Assembly: GCF_900113285.1 (NCBI RefSeq)
Contig: NZ_FOOT01000001.1
Coordinates: forward strand, 930,001-994,000
Length of the DNA: 64,000 nucleotides
Reading direction: 5' to 3'
DNA from: Pontibacter chinhatensis
Lineage (GTDB): Bacteria > Bacteroidota > Bacteroidia > Cytophagales > Hymenobacteraceae
Below are positions 44,416 to 53,375 of this stretch, piece after piece; position 1 is the first letter of the stretch; each line of letters opens with the position of its first letter. A model generated the notes under the pieces. The model had not been told where the DNA came from. It saw only the letters and a list, made by a program, of their open reading frames with translations, and did no database searches. A program made the position numbers and the translations under genes.

Positions 44416-45843
44416 ATGCCACGCACCAATACTATACGCACCGCCGCACCGCCAGCAGATACCGACCTGCAGCAAGTACGGTCACTGCTTCAAAAGCAGC
44501 GCGCGTTTTTCGCCAGCGGCCATACCTTAAACCTGGAGTTCCGGTTGGAGCGCCTGCGGGAGTTGCAGCAGGCCATTCTACAGCACGAGCAGGAGCTTCT
44601 GGATGCCATGTATGCCGACTTTCGCAAGCCTCAGGTAGAGGCATATGCTACGGAGATAGGGTTCATAGAGCTGGAGCTGAAACTGGTGCTGAAAAATCTT
44701 AGCAGCTGGGTCAAGCCGCAGCGGGTTAAAGAGTCGCTCCTGAATTTTCCCTCCCGCAGCTACATCCACTCCGACCCGTACGGCATTACCCTGATCATCG
44801 CGCCCTGGAACTACCCGTTTCAGCTGCTGCTGGCACCGCTCATCGGGGCCATGGCCGCCGGCAACTGCGCCATCGTGAAACCTTCTGAGCTCACCCCCAA
44901 CACCTCCGCCGTGGTGGCCCGCATGCTGCGCGCGCATTTCAACGAAGCTTACGTGGCAGCCGTGGAGGGTGGTGTCAGCACGACGCAGCATCTGCTCCAG
45001 CAACGCTTTGACTATATCTTTTTTACGGGAAGCACCAAGGTAGGCAAGATTGTGATGCGGGCCGCTGCTGAGCACCTGACGCCGGTTACCCTGGAGTTGG
45101 GCGGCAAGAGCCCCGCCATTGTTACCGAGGACGCTGACCTGGGCCTTGCCGCCCGCCGCATTGCCTGGGGCAAGTTCATGAACGCCGGCCAGACCTGCAT
45201 CGCCCCGGATTACCTGCTGGTACAGGAAAGTATAAAAGAAGACCTCATCCAGCATATCATCCAGTACATCGAGCAGTTTTACGGGCAGGACCCGCAGCAG
45301 AGCCCCGACTTTGCCCGCATCATCAACGAAACGCACTTTAACCGCCTGAGCAGCTACCTCACTAACGGCGTGCTACGCACCGGTGGCGTTACCGATGCGG
45401 CTACCCGCTACATCGCCCCCACCCTGCTGGACAAGGTGACCTGGCAGCACCCGGTGATGAAGGAGGAAATCTTCGGGCCCATACTTCCGGTGCTGACCTT
45501 CGGGCAGCTAGACGAAGCTATAGCTACAGTAAAGCAGCACGAGAAGCCGCTGGGCCTCTACCTGTTTACCTCAGACAATGAGAAGAAGGAACAAGTGCTG
45601 GCCCATACGTTCTTTGGGGGCGGCTGCGTTAACGACACGATCTCCCATGTGGCCAACCCTAACCTACCCTTCGGGGGCGTGGGAAACAGCGGCATGGGCA
45701 GCTACCACGGCAAGAGCAGTTTCGACCTGTTTTCGCAGCAGAAAAGCGTGTTGCACCGCGGCACCTGGCTCGACCTGCCCATGCGCTACCCGCCTTATGC
45801 CAACCGCCTGCAGCTGCTGCGCAAGGCCTTTAAATGGCTCTAA
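44416..45843 (+). CDS. aldehyde dehydrogenase family protein (class 3-like)
   Basis: 475 aa, the short class 3 length. Cofactor site IIAPWNYPFQLLLAP, KPSELTPNTS, FFTGSTKVGK, catalytic Glu227 in LELGGKSP, nucleophile Cys261 in NAGQTCIAPDY, and ILPVLTFGQ. The C-terminus NRLQLLRKAFKWL resembles the amphipathic tail of class 3 enzymes that bind membranes. It oxidises medium- or long-chain aldehydes using NAD(P)+ (family knowledge). Confidence 0.94.
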   Translation: MPRTNTIRTAAPPADTDLQQVRSLLQKQRAFFASGHTLNLEFRLERLRELQQAILQHEQELLDAMYADFRKPQVEAYATEIGFIELELKLVLKNLSSWVKPQRVKESLLNFPSRSYIHSDPYGITLIIAPWNYPFQLLLAPLIGAMAAGNCAIVKPSELTPNTSAVVARMLRAHFNEAYVAAVEGGVSTTQHLLQQRFDYIFFTGSTKVGKIVMRAAAEHLTPVTLELGGKSPAIVTEDADLGLAARRIAWGKFMNAGQTCIAPDYLLVQESIKEDLIQHIIQYIEQFYGQDPQQSPDFARIINETHFNRLSSYLTNGVLRTGGVTDAATRYIAPTLLDKVTWQHPVMKEEIFGPILPVLTFGQLDEAIATVKQHEKPLGLYLFTSDNEKKEQVLAHTFFGGGCVNDTISHVANPNLPFGGVGNSGMGSYHGKSSFDLFSQQKSVLHRGTWLDLPMRYPPYANRLQLLRKAFKWL

Positions 45844-45939
45844 GGCACCAAGCATTTTTAACCCAGCGCCTACGAGCTTCGTTTCAGGTAAGGTATGGCC
45901 CACCGTTTGGCTAAGGCTGTACCCTAAAAGTATAAAGCT

Positions 45940-46311
45940 ATGGAAAACCTGATTCAATATTTAGACGACGCACTGGTACCCCTGGAGAAAAAGGTAATCG
46001 AGTACCTGAACCTGGAGAAAGACATCCGGAAGCAGGAAGTAGACATGCTCACCAAAAAAGGCCCCGTGGAAGAAGCCGCCAAAAACACCGCCACCACCCT
46101 GCAAGAGGTACCCGATATTTCGGAAGACCAACTGCAGGAAATGAGGCAGCGCCTGGAAACGCTCAGGGCTGAAATAGTAGCAATGCTGCCCGAGAAAGAC
46201 AAGTTTATTGAGGTGAACCTGGGCTATGGCCCCAGCATGGTGGGGTACTTTACCACCGACCACGAAACGCACCAGCCGCTACCCGAGCCGATTTTGCGGG
46301 TGGTGCATTAA
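45940..46311 (+). CDS. small helical hypothetical protein
   Basis: 123 aa, soluble and acidic. Residues 5-30 and 57-82 are helical with heptad-like spacing (LEKKVIEYLNLEKDIRKQ, DQLQEMRQRLETLRAEIV), suggesting coiled coils; the last 35 residues (IEVNLGYGPSMVGYFTTD) may form strands. I do not recognise a family. It lies between the ALDH and CNNM genes on the same strand, 97 bp after ALDH, with AAGTATA just before its ATG. Confidence 0.6.
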   Translation: MENLIQYLDDALVPLEKKVIEYLNLEKDIRKQEVDMLTKKGPVEEAAKNTATTLQEVPDISEDQLQEMRQRLETLRAEIVAMLPEKDKFIEVNLGYGPSMVGYFTTDHETHQPLPEPILRVVH

Positions 46312-46326
46312 CTTTTTACAAAATTA

Positions 46327-46357
46327 TTGCTCCCGAAAGCTTAATAAGATACTTTCG
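46327..46357 (+). promoter_or_regulatory. Bacteroidota-type promoter for CNNM gene
   Basis: TTG (46327-46329), a 20-nt spacer, then TACTTTCG (46350-46357), one mismatch from TAnnTTTG, 36 bp before the ATG at 46393. Confidence 0.45.
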
Positions 46358-46392
46358 CGCAACATTGCTTTTGTCAACCTTCGCATCACCAC

Positions 46393-47442
46393 ATGGGATT
46401 ACTTCTCTTATACCTGGCCATTTCGCTGTTTTTCTCCTTTCTCTGCTCCCTGCTGGAGGCCTCACTGCTCAGCGTAACGCCCTCGCATGTAGCCATCGTC
46501 AGCAAGGAGAACCCGTCCCTCGGCAAAGACCTGAAGCACTTTAAAGACAACATTGACAGGCCGCTGGCAGCCATACTTACCCTGAATACCTTTGCGCATA
46601 CTATCGGGGCAGCAGGCGTGGGTGCGGAGGCGCAGCGGCTTTGGGGGGAGGAGTACCTGACGGTTGTATCCGTCGTGTTAACCATCATCATCCTGATCCT
46701 GACCGAGATCATCCCAAAAACGCTGGGAGCCAACTACTGGAAACAGTTGATTCCTTTCACAGTGCGTACCCTTAAAATCATGATTTACTCCCCGCTTTAC
46801 CCGATCATTGTTCTATCGCAGGTGATAACCAAGCGCCTGAAAACAGACAAGGATCGCAGTGTGCTCAGCCGTGCAGACTTTACGGCTATGGCAGAATTGG
46901 GCATCAAGGAGGGAATATTCCGGCAGAGCGAGTCGCAGGTGATTCAGAACATCCTGCGCTTCAACAACATCCTGGTACGGCATATCATGACTCCCCGCAC
47001 CGTTATCGTAAGCGCCCAGGAAGACATGACGATGACAGACTTTTTCCGCGACTTCCCGGACCTGCGCTTTTCCCGCATCCCCGTTTATACTTCCACCCTG
47101 GACGATATCCAGGGATACATCCTTAAAAATGAGGTGTTGCACAAGATCATCGACAACCAGGGCAACCAGCCGCTTAAATCGGTGCTGCGCAGGATACTGG
47201 TAGTGCCCGAGCACATGGCCATCCCTACGCTGTTCAGTAAGCTGCAGGAGCAGCAGGAGCATATTGCGCTGGTGGTAGACGAGTACGGAGGCACAGCTGG
47301 CCTGGTAAGTATGGAGGACATCATCGAGACCCTGCTGGGCATGGAGATTATAGACGAGCTGGACCAGGTGGCCGACCTGCAGGAGTGGGCCCGGGAAAAC
47401 TGGGAAAAACGGGCACGCCGTCTGGGCCACAACCCGGGATAG
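46393..47442 (+). CDS. CNNM/CorC-type protein (DUF21 plus CBS pair)
   Basis: 349 aa. A DUF21/CNNM membrane domain (about 1-180) with SFLCSLLEASLLSVTPSH, LAAILTLNTFAHTIGAAGVG and IILTEIIPKTLGANY, followed by two CBS domains (about 195-320, ILVRHIMTPRTVIVSAQEDMTM and VDEYGGTAGLVSMEDIIETLLG). It ends shortly after the CBS pair, without the C-terminal CorC_HlyC domain. Family members act in Mg2+/Co2+ transport or sensing. Confidence 0.92.
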   Translation: MGLLLLYLAISLFFSFLCSLLEASLLSVTPSHVAIVSKENPSLGKDLKHFKDNIDRPLAAILTLNTFAHTIGAAGVGAEAQRLWGEEYLTVVSVVLTIIILILTEIIPKTLGANYWKQLIPFTVRTLKIMIYSPLYPIIVLSQVITKRLKTDKDRSVLSRADFTAMAELGIKEGIFRQSESQVIQNILRFNNILVRHIMTPRTVIVSAQEDMTMTDFFRDFPDLRFSRIPVYTSTLDDIQGYILKNEVLHKIIDNQGNQPLKSVLRRILVVPEHMAIPTLFSKLQEQQEHIALVVDEYGGTAGLVSMEDIIETLLGMEIIDELDQVADLQEWARENWEKRARRLGHNPG

Positions 47443-47561
47443 CAGGCGCTAACGTATACTTGGCGCTGCGGAGGCTGATGCACCAGTCTCCGCAGCGTTC
47501 AGCTTCCAGACAAAAGGATAAAATAAAACCTGAGTTCCTATTTGTACTTCTGTAGAAGTGT

Positions 47562-47604
47562 AAACCCACCCCTACCCCTCCTCGGAGGGGAATTCCTGTA
47601 ACTG
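47562..47604. repeat. intergenic repeat family A, copy 2
   Basis: Core identical in layout to the copy at 39124. With copy 3 (57818) it also shares an upstream stretch reading ctatttgtacttctgtag or close, so the repeat unit extends to about 47538. Confidence 0.75.
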
Positions 47605-47667
47605 TAATCTCTTTGGGTGGGTAAATTGCAGCTCAAGTTCTATTGTTTCCTCTGCCCCGGGCGCTAC

Positions 47668-48105
47668 TTACACACCAATATCCTCATTCCAAACATCCGG
47701 CTTTTCGGCGATGAACCGTTGCATGAGCGCTGCGCAGTCCGCATCATCCACCACCTCTACCGTCACGCCCCTGGAGCGGAGCAGTTCCTCCTCGCCTTTA
47801 AAGGTGCGGTTCTCACCAATAACCACCTTGGGTATGCCGTATAGCAGGATAGTGCCCGAGCACATGCAGCAGGGCGACAAGGTAGTATAGAGCACACACT
47901 CGCGGTACACGGAGGCCGGCAACCGACCGGCGTTTTCCAGTGCGTCCATCTCGCCGTGCAACACCACGCTGCCCTGCTGCACCCGCTTATTATGCCCCCG
48001 GCCAATGATTTTGCCTTGGTGCACCAACACCGACCCAATGGGAATGCCCCCTTCTTCATAACCCTTTCTGGCCTCCTCTAGAGCTGCCTGTAAATACTGA
48101 TCCAT
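47668..48105 (-). CDS. nucleoside/cytosine deaminase family protein
   Basis: 145 aa. Zinc-binding cytidine deaminase-like fold: HGEMDALENAG (His and catalytic Glu) and LSPCCMCSGTILLYGI (two Cys ligands). GGIPIGSVLV and the overall length resemble yeast-type cytosine deaminase or guanine deaminase-like enzymes. Substrate not determined. Divergent from the SDR gene. Confidence 0.88.
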   Translation of the reverse strand: MDQYLQAALEEARKGYEEGGIPIGSVLVHQGKIIGRGHNKRVQQGSVVLHGEMDALENAGRLPASVYRECVLYTTLSPCCMCSGTILLYGIPKVVIGENRTFKGEEELLRSRGVTVEVVDDADCAALMQRFIAEKPDVWNEDIGV

Positions 48106-48209
48106 GGTTTATACTTTAGGGGAAGCAGAATTGCCTTCCCGGTTAATTTATACTTTTAATGAGGCAAAAGAAAGCACTGTCGCGGCCTAACTTAAATAAT
48201 CTCTGTCTG

Positions 48210-48236
48210 TTGAGAAAGTATAAGTACGTACTTTTG
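48210..48236 (+). promoter_or_regulatory. Bacteroidota-type promoter for SDR-DUF2867 gene
   Basis: TTG (48210-48212), a 16-nt spacer, then an exact TAnnTTTG match TACTTTTG (48229-48236), 17 bp before the ATG at 48254, giving a very short leader. The spacer carries AAGTATA. Confidence 0.5.
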
Positions 48237-48253
48237 CCTTTTCAAGTCATACG

Positions 48254-49732
48254 ATGAAAATACTGCTGACGGGAGCCAATGGATACATCGGGAAGCGCCT
48301 GCTGCCCCTGCTGGTAGAGCAGCAGCATGAGGTGGTGTGCCTGGTGCGCGACCCGCGCCGCTTCGAGTTACCTGCCACGTTAAAGGCCCGGGTGAAGGTG
48401 ATACAGGGCGATTTGCTGCAGCCCCACACGTTACAGCACCTTCCCACCGATATGGACGCAGCTTATTACCTGGTGCACTCCATGGGTTCGGGCGCCGGCG
48501 ACTTTTCGGTGGCAGAAAGTATGGCCGCACAGCACTTCGTGGCTTACCTGAACACGACCAGCGCCACGCAACTCATTTACCTCAGCGGCCTCTCCCAGGA
48601 CCAAAGCCTCTCCAGGCACATGGCCTCACGGCAAAAGGTAGAGGAGGTGCTTAGCTCGGCCCGGGCCAGCCTTACGGTCTTGCGGGCTGCTATCATCATC
48701 GGCTCGGGCAGCGCCTCCTTCGAAATCATCCGCGACCTGGTAGAAAAACTCCCCCTCATGGTTACCCCGAAGTGGCTTAACTCCCGCTGCCAGCCCATTG
48801 CCATCCGCGACGTGCTCTTTTACCTGACCCATACGTTGGGCAATGCGCGCTGTTACGGCAAAAAACTGGAGATTGGGGGCCCGGACGTACTAACGTATAA
48901 GCAGATGCTGCACGGGTTGGCTGAGACGCGCCATCTGAAACGCTATATTATCACCCTGCCTGTCCTAACCCCGCGCCTCTCCTCCTACTGGCTATACTTT
49001 ATCACCAGTACCAATTATACGTTGGCACAGCGCCTGGTGGATAGCCTCCGGAATGATGCCGTGGTAAAGGACCAAAGTATAAACAAGCTGCTCCCGCACC
49101 GCTGCCTGCCCTACCAGGAGGCCGTTCGGCTGGCTTACGCTAAAATTGAGCAGAACGAGGTGGTCTCGAGTTGGAAGGATGCCCTGGTGAGCGGCACCAT
49201 GCCGCTCAACTACATGGATTTTGTGCAGATACCCCAGCACGGCGTGCTCACCGATCGGCAGTACCTCAAATTTGACCGCAACCAGGACGAGGTGCTGGCC
49301 AACATCTGGAGCATTGGTGGGGAGCGTGGCTGGTACAAAACCGACTTCCTGTGGCAAATACGCGGCCTGCTAGACAAAATTGTGGGTGGCGTGGGCCTTA
49401 GGCGCGGGCGGCGCAGCCCCACGGAAGTACAAGCCGGCGACACCATCGACTTTTGGCGGGTGCTGCTGGCCGATAAGGCAAACCGTCGCCTGCTGCTTTA
49501 CGCCGAAATGAAACTGCCGGGCGAGGCATGGCTGCAGTTCCGGATAGTGGAGGAGAAAGACGGCCATTACCTGGAGCAGTTGGCTGTTTTCCGGCCTGAA
49601 GGACTGCCGGGTCGCCTGTACTGGTACGCCATGCTTCCCTTCCACTTCATTATCTTTGGTGGCATGGCGCGAAATATTGTAGAGCATACTTCAGCCCCAC
49701 CAAAAGCTGCCGTGCATAGAGATTCAGGCTAA
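48254..49732 (+). CDS. NAD(P)-binding SDR protein fused to DUF2867
   Basis: 492 aa. An N-terminal atypical extended SDR (about 1-300): ILLTGANGYIGKRLLPLL, DAAYYLVHSMGSG, LIYLSGLSQ and ITPLPVLTP-like loops. A C-terminal DUF2867 domain (about 330-485, IWSIGGERGWYKTDFLWQIRGLLDKIVGGVGLRRGR and EAWLQFRIVEE). The same fusion is widespread in bacteria; it is thought to be a quinone- or lipid-related reductase, but function is unproven. Confidence 0.88.
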   Translation: MKILLTGANGYIGKRLLPLLVEQQHEVVCLVRDPRRFELPATLKARVKVIQGDLLQPHTLQHLPTDMDAAYYLVHSMGSGAGDFSVAESMAAQHFVAYLNTTSATQLIYLSGLSQDQSLSRHMASRQKVEEVLSSARASLTVLRAAIIIGSGSASFEIIRDLVEKLPLMVTPKWLNSRCQPIAIRDVLFYLTHTLGNARCYGKKLEIGGPDVLTYKQMLHGLAETRHLKRYIITLPVLTPRLSSYWLYFITSTNYTLAQRLVDSLRNDAVVKDQSINKLLPHRCLPYQEAVRLAYAKIEQNEVVSSWKDALVSGTMPLNYMDFVQIPQHGVLTDRQYLKFDRNQDEVLANIWSIGGERGWYKTDFLWQIRGLLDKIVGGVGLRRGRRSPTEVQAGDTIDFWRVLLADKANRRLLLYAEMKLPGEAWLQFRIVEEKDGHYLEQLAVFRPEGLPGRLYWYAMLPFHFIIFGGMARNIVEHTSAPPKAAVHRDSG

Positions 49733-49875
49733 TATGCAAACTATAGCATCTATAGTATAAAACAAAAAGATATGCCCTTAGTATACTTCAATATCTTTTG
49801 GTAACTATATTTTTGGTGGTAACCATTGTTGTTTTTACTGTTTCCATATTTATTTCCTGCCCTGTAAAATATATT

Positions 49876-49883
49876 TAACTTTG
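49876..49883 (+). promoter_or_regulatory. -7 element TAACTTTG for purC
   Basis: An exact TAnnTTTG match 25 bp before the purC ATG. No strong -33 partner is seen. It overlaps the alternative TTG start at 49881, which supports the ATG. Confidence 0.5.
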
Positions 49884-49907
49884 CTTGCCTATAACGACAC
49901 TGATTTA

Positions 49908-50855
49908 ATGGAAGCCATTAAAGAAACCAATTTCACCTTTGCCGGCCAGACCGGCTTTTATAGGGGCAAAGTACGCGACGTTTATTTCTTCGAAGACAGG
50001 CTCGCCCTTATTGCCACCGACCGCATCTCCGCCTTTGATGTGGTGTTGCCCCGCGCCATACCCTACAAGGGGCAGGTGCTTAACCAAATTGCCAGCCTGA
50101 ACCTTAAGGCCACAGCGGATGTTGTGCCCAACTGGGTGCTCAGTACGCCTGACCCCAACGTGACAATAGGCTACCACTGCGAGCCGTTCAAGGTGGAAAT
50201 GGTGATTCGGGGTTACCTGGCTGGCCATGCCTGGCGCGAGTATAAAGCAGGCAAGCGCACGCTCTGCGGTGTAGCACTGCCCGAGGGGCTGAAGGAAAAC
50301 GACAAGCTGCCCGAGCCGATCATCACCCCCACCACCAAAGCCAGCGAAGGCCATGACGAGGATATCTCGCGGGAGGAGATTCTGGCAAAAGGTATCGTGT
50401 CGGAACAAGATTACCTGACACTGGAGCGTTATACCCGAACCCTGTTTGACCGTGGCACCGAGCTGGCAAAGCAGCGTGGATTGATTCTGGTGGATACCAA
50501 GTATGAGTTTGGCAAGTACAACGGCCAGGTTTACCTCATCGACGAAATCCATACCCCGGACTCCTCGCGCTACTTCTACAGCGAAGGCTATGCCGAGCGC
50601 CAGCAGAAAGGCGAGCCGCAGCGCCAGCTCTCGAAAGAGTTTGTGCGCCAGTGGCTTATCGAGAATGGCTTTCAGGGAAAAGATGGCCAGCAGGTGCCCG
50701 AAATGACCGACGCCGTAGTGGAAGGCATATCGGAGCGCTATATAGAGCTATACGAGGTGTTTACAGGGGAAAAGTTCCGGAAGGAAACCTATAACTCGGT
50801 GTTGGAACGCATTGAGAAGCATATTAATGACAACATTTTTACTACCAAAAATTAA
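49908..50855 (+). CDS. purC: SAICAR synthetase (phosphoribosylaminoimidazole-succinocarboxamide synthase)
   Basis: 315 aa from ATG 49908; the TTG nine codons up lies within the -7 box. Blocks: [77 protein letters not shown], and [29 protein letters not shown]. It joins CAIR and aspartate in purine synthesis using ATP. The long, eukaryote-like form of ~315 aa is usual in Bacteroidota. Confidence 0.97.
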   Translation: MEAIKETNFTFAGQTGFYRGKVRDVYFFEDRLALIATDRISAFDVVLPRAIPYKGQVLNQIASLNLKATADVVPNWVLSTPDPNVTIGYHCEPFKVEMVIRGYLAGHAWREYKAGKRTLCGVALPEGLKENDKLPEPIITPTTKASEGHDEDISREEILAKGIVSEQDYLTLERYTRTLFDRGTELAKQRGLILVDTKYEFGKYNGQVYLIDEIHTPDSSRYFYSEGYAERQQKGEPQRQLSKEFVRQWLIENGFQGKDGQQVPEMTDAVVEGISERYIELYEVFTGEKFRKETYNSVLERIEKHINDNIFTTKN

Positions 50856-50856
50856 G

Positions 50857-50884
50857 TTTGTTAAGTTATATTTTGGTACATTCG
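50857..50884 (+). promoter_or_regulatory. promoter for STAS/rnz operon
   Basis: TTTG (50857-50860), a 16-nt spacer, then TACATTCG (50877-50884), one mismatch from TAnnTTTG; ATG follows at 50910. Confidence 0.4.
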
Positions 50885-50909
50885 CATTTAAATCCTTTAC
50901 TGGTTGACC

Positions 50910-51287
50910 ATGAAGTACACGATAGATAAGAAAGAAAACTACACGATTATCACGATTGATGAGAAGAAGTTGGATACTTCAATCGCGCCGGACCTGAAGT
51001 CTGAATTCGTGAAACTTAATGCTGAAGGGATAAACAACCTGATTCTAGACCTTAACGAGGTTAAATATACAGACTCTTCCGGGCTTAGCTCTATCCTGAT
51101 TGCTAACCGCTTGTGCAACTCCTCCAACGGCCTCCTGATCCTGACCGGACTGCAGGACCATGTGATGAAGCTGATCTCTATCTCTAAGCTGGAGTCGGTG
51201 CTGAACATTTTGCCAACCGTGGAAGAGGCCATTGACCGCGTGTTTCTGCACGAAATTGAGCAGGACCTGACTAACAAGGAAGACTAA
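50910..51287 (+). CDS. STAS-domain anti-sigma factor antagonist (SpoIIAA-like)
   Basis: 125 aa from ATG 50910 (a TTG two codons earlier is possible). A STAS fold with IITIDEKKLDTSIAPDLKSEF, LILDLNEVKYTDSSGLSSIL (phosphorylatable Ser in TDSSG) and LITGLQDHV-type loop. It would bind an anti-sigma kinase and free a sigma factor or partner. No RsbW-type kinase is in the window. It stops 14 bp before rnz and is almost surely co-transcribed with it. Confidence 0.9.
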   Translation: MKYTIDKKENYTIITIDEKKLDTSIAPDLKSEFVKLNAEGINNLILDLNEVKYTDSSGLSSILIANRLCNSSNGLLILTGLQDHVMKLISISKLESVLNILPTVEEAIDRVFLHEIEQDLTNKED

Positions 51288-51301
51288 GTAGAAACGCCGT
51301 T

Positions 51302-52225
51302 GTGGAATTCGAACTCAGGATTCTGGGAAGTTCGTCGGCCACACCCTCGACAAACAGACACCATACCGCCCAGGTTTTAACCATTGGCAATCAGCACCAC
51401 CTGATTGACTGCGGCGAAGGAACACAAATGCAGCTGATGCTTTACCGGGTAAAGCATCAGCGCATTTGTAACATCTATATCAGCCATCTCCACGGCGATC
51501 ATTACTTCGGTCTGGCAGGGCTCATCTCCACCATGCACCTGCAGGGCCGCCAAACGCCACTGCACCTTTTTGGACCTCCCGGCCTCTCCGAAATTCTCAG
51601 CCTGCAGTTTAAGTATTCCGGCACCAACCTTAACTTTAAGCTTGTTTTCCATGAGCTGGATACTACCGTTTACAAAAAGATTTTTGAGGATAAAGGTGTA
51701 ACGGTGCATACCATCCCGATGGAGCACCGCGTCCCGTGCTGCGGTTTCCTGTTCCGTGAGAAGCCAAAGCCACGCCCGCTCATCAAAGAGAAACTGCCGG
51801 ACTTTCTGCGCCCGCCGCAACTGGTGCGCCTGAAATGGGGCGAGGACATCAAAGACGAGGCCGGAAATATACTGGTGCGCAATGCTGACGTGACGCTGGC
51901 GCCAAAGCGCAGCCGCAGCTACGCCTACTGCTCCGACAGCCGCTACAAGCCCGCCCTACTCCCCTACCTGCAGCACGTAGACCTGCTCTACCACGAGGCC
52001 ACTTTTACTGACGATTTGCGTGAGCGGGCCGCCTATACTTTCCACAGCACCGCCCGGCAGGCTGGCGAACTGGCTGCGGCGGCCCAAGTGCGCCAGCTTA
52101 TCATTGGCCACTTTTCGGTGCGTTACAAAGACCTGAACCCGCTGCTGGAAGAGGCCCGGGAGGTGTTCCCAGATACGGAATTAGCAACAGAGGGCACTAT
52201 ATTTAGTGTGATGGAGCGGGACTAG
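51302..52225 (+). CDS. rnz: ribonuclease Z
   Basis: 307 aa, starting at GTG 51302 (family-typical MEFELRILGSSSATP). Metallo-beta-lactamase motif SHLHGDHYFGLAGLIS, the exosite region, CSDSRYKPAL, YHEATF and HSTARQAGELAAAA followed by IIGHFSVRY, all Zn-ligand blocks. It cleaves the 3' trailer of tRNA precursors. Second gene of an operon with the STAS protein. Confidence 0.96.
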   Translation: MEFELRILGSSSATPSTNRHHTAQVLTIGNQHHLIDCGEGTQMQLMLYRVKHQRICNIYISHLHGDHYFGLAGLISTMHLQGRQTPLHLFGPPGLSEILSLQFKYSGTNLNFKLVFHELDTTVYKKIFEDKGVTVHTIPMEHRVPCCGFLFREKPKPRPLIKEKLPDFLRPPQLVRLKWGEDIKDEAGNILVRNADVTLAPKRSRSYAYCSDSRYKPALLPYLQHVDLLYHEATFTDDLRERAAYTFHSTARQAGELAAAAQVRQLIIGHFSVRYKDLNPLLEEAREVFPDTELATEGTIFSVMERD

Positions 52226-52322
52226 GATTCGTAGGATTAATGAATTTTAGGATGCTTGCCTGAGTATGGTTGTTGTAATCCTGATCGTGACTCATAAAGT
52301 TTAGGCTCCTAGCTTATGCAAG

Positions 52323-52344
52323 CAGGACACGAACTGTCCGCGTG
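52323..52344. repeat. short inverted repeat (GGACA..TGTCCGCGTG)
   Basis: Related in its arms to 59774-59800. Both read GGACA, a short centre, then TGTCCGC(G/A)TG. Otherwise the 269-bp gap before the transporter gene holds only AAGTATA-type words (52360, 52433-52446). Confidence 0.5.
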
Positions 52345-52494
52345 AGGCTACAACTCAGGAGTTTATACTTTAGCAGCGGGAAGAGTTGCCCCCCTTCTGC
52401 CGCTTCCAGTTTGAATGAGCCATACTTTTAGTTATACTTATACTTTCGCCAGCTGTAAGTGCAAAGCAGAATATCCTGTAAATCCTTAAATTCC

Positions 52495-53274
52495 ATGAGT
52501 CCTAGTCACAAGCGCAACAACCTATTCCTGGTACTGAGCGGTATCTTCGTCGCAAACGCCTTGCTGGCAGAGCTGATTGGGGTGAAGATTTTCTCAGGCG
52601 AGGCCCTGCTGGGGCTGCCGGGAGCGCAGATTCCCATAGGCGGCGAAAGGCTGGACTTCAACCTGACAACAGGCGTCATCATCTGGCCCATTGTGTTTGT
52701 CACCACCGACATCATCAACGAATACTTCGGCAAGGAGGGCGTCAAGAAGGTAAGTGTGCTCACGGTTATACTTATACTGTATGCATTTCTGGTGATATCT
52801 GTTGTCACGGGACTGCCGCCCGCGCAGTTCTGGCTGGAGGTGAACAGCACCGATGACATGGGCAGGCCCTTCGACATTAACTATGCCTACAACAGCGTGT
52901 ACCGCCAGGGACTGGGCATTATACTTGGTTCCGTGGCCGCCTTCCTGATATCGCAGTTCCTGGATGCCTCCGTGTTTCACTGGCTCCGCCGCTTTACGGG
53001 CAGCCGCAAAATCTGGCTCCGCGCCACCGGCTCCACCCTCGTCTCCCAGATCATCGACTCGCTGGTGGTGCTGTTTGTTGCCTTTTTCGTGTTTGGCAAC
53101 TGGAGCATGAAGCAGGTGCTGTCGGTGGCGGCCATTAACTACATGTACAAGTTTGGCGTGGCCATTCTGCTTACCCCACTGCTCTACCTGGCCCACTACC
53201 TGATAGACGGTTACCTGGGGCACCGGCAGGCGGAAGCGCAAATAGAGGAGGCTGCGCTGGAAAGCCGGGACTAA
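52495..53274 (+). CDS. queuosine precursor transporter (YhhQ/Vut_1 family)
   Basis: 259 aa from ATG 52495; a GTG twelve codons up is less likely. About six membrane segments. Family blocks: FVANALLAELIGVKIF, FNLTTGVIIWPIVFVTTDIINEYFG, LGIILGSVAAFLISQFLD and WLRATGSTLVSQIIDSLVV. YhhQ imports preQ0/preQ1-type queuosine precursors for tRNA modification. I saw no preQ1 riboswitch in the leader. Alone in its unit. Confidence 0.93.
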   Translation: MSPSHKRNNLFLVLSGIFVANALLAELIGVKIFSGEALLGLPGAQIPIGGERLDFNLTTGVIIWPIVFVTTDIINEYFGKEGVKKVSVLTVILILYAFLVISVVTGLPPAQFWLEVNSTDDMGRPFDINYAYNSVYRQGLGIILGSVAAFLISQFLDASVFHWLRRFTGSRKIWLRATGSTLVSQIIDSLVVLFVAFFVFGNWSMKQVLSVAAINYMYKFGVAILLTPLLYLAHYLIDGYLGHRQAEAQIEEAALESRD

Positions 53275-53325
53275 GCTGTAAGATTAGCAACAGGACGGCT
53301 GACATGCCAAATCAGCCCCATAATT

Positions 53326-53356
53326 TTTGAATCCCGCAAAACTTAACCTATCTTTG
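53326..53356 (+). promoter_or_regulatory. consensus Bacteroidota promoter
   Basis: TTTG (53326-53329), a 19-nt spacer and TATCTTTG (53349-53356): a full match to the TTTG/TAnnTTTG consensus and the best promoter in the window. It starts a leader of about 155 nt ahead of the EamA gene. Confidence 0.7.
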
Positions 53357-53375
53357 CAGTCTTGCAAAATAGAAA

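Noticed and set aside
52226..52494. preQ1 riboswitch before the queuosine precursor transporter
   Set aside because: I could not find the C-rich loop and A-rich pseudoknot tail expected of a preQ1-I riboswitch.
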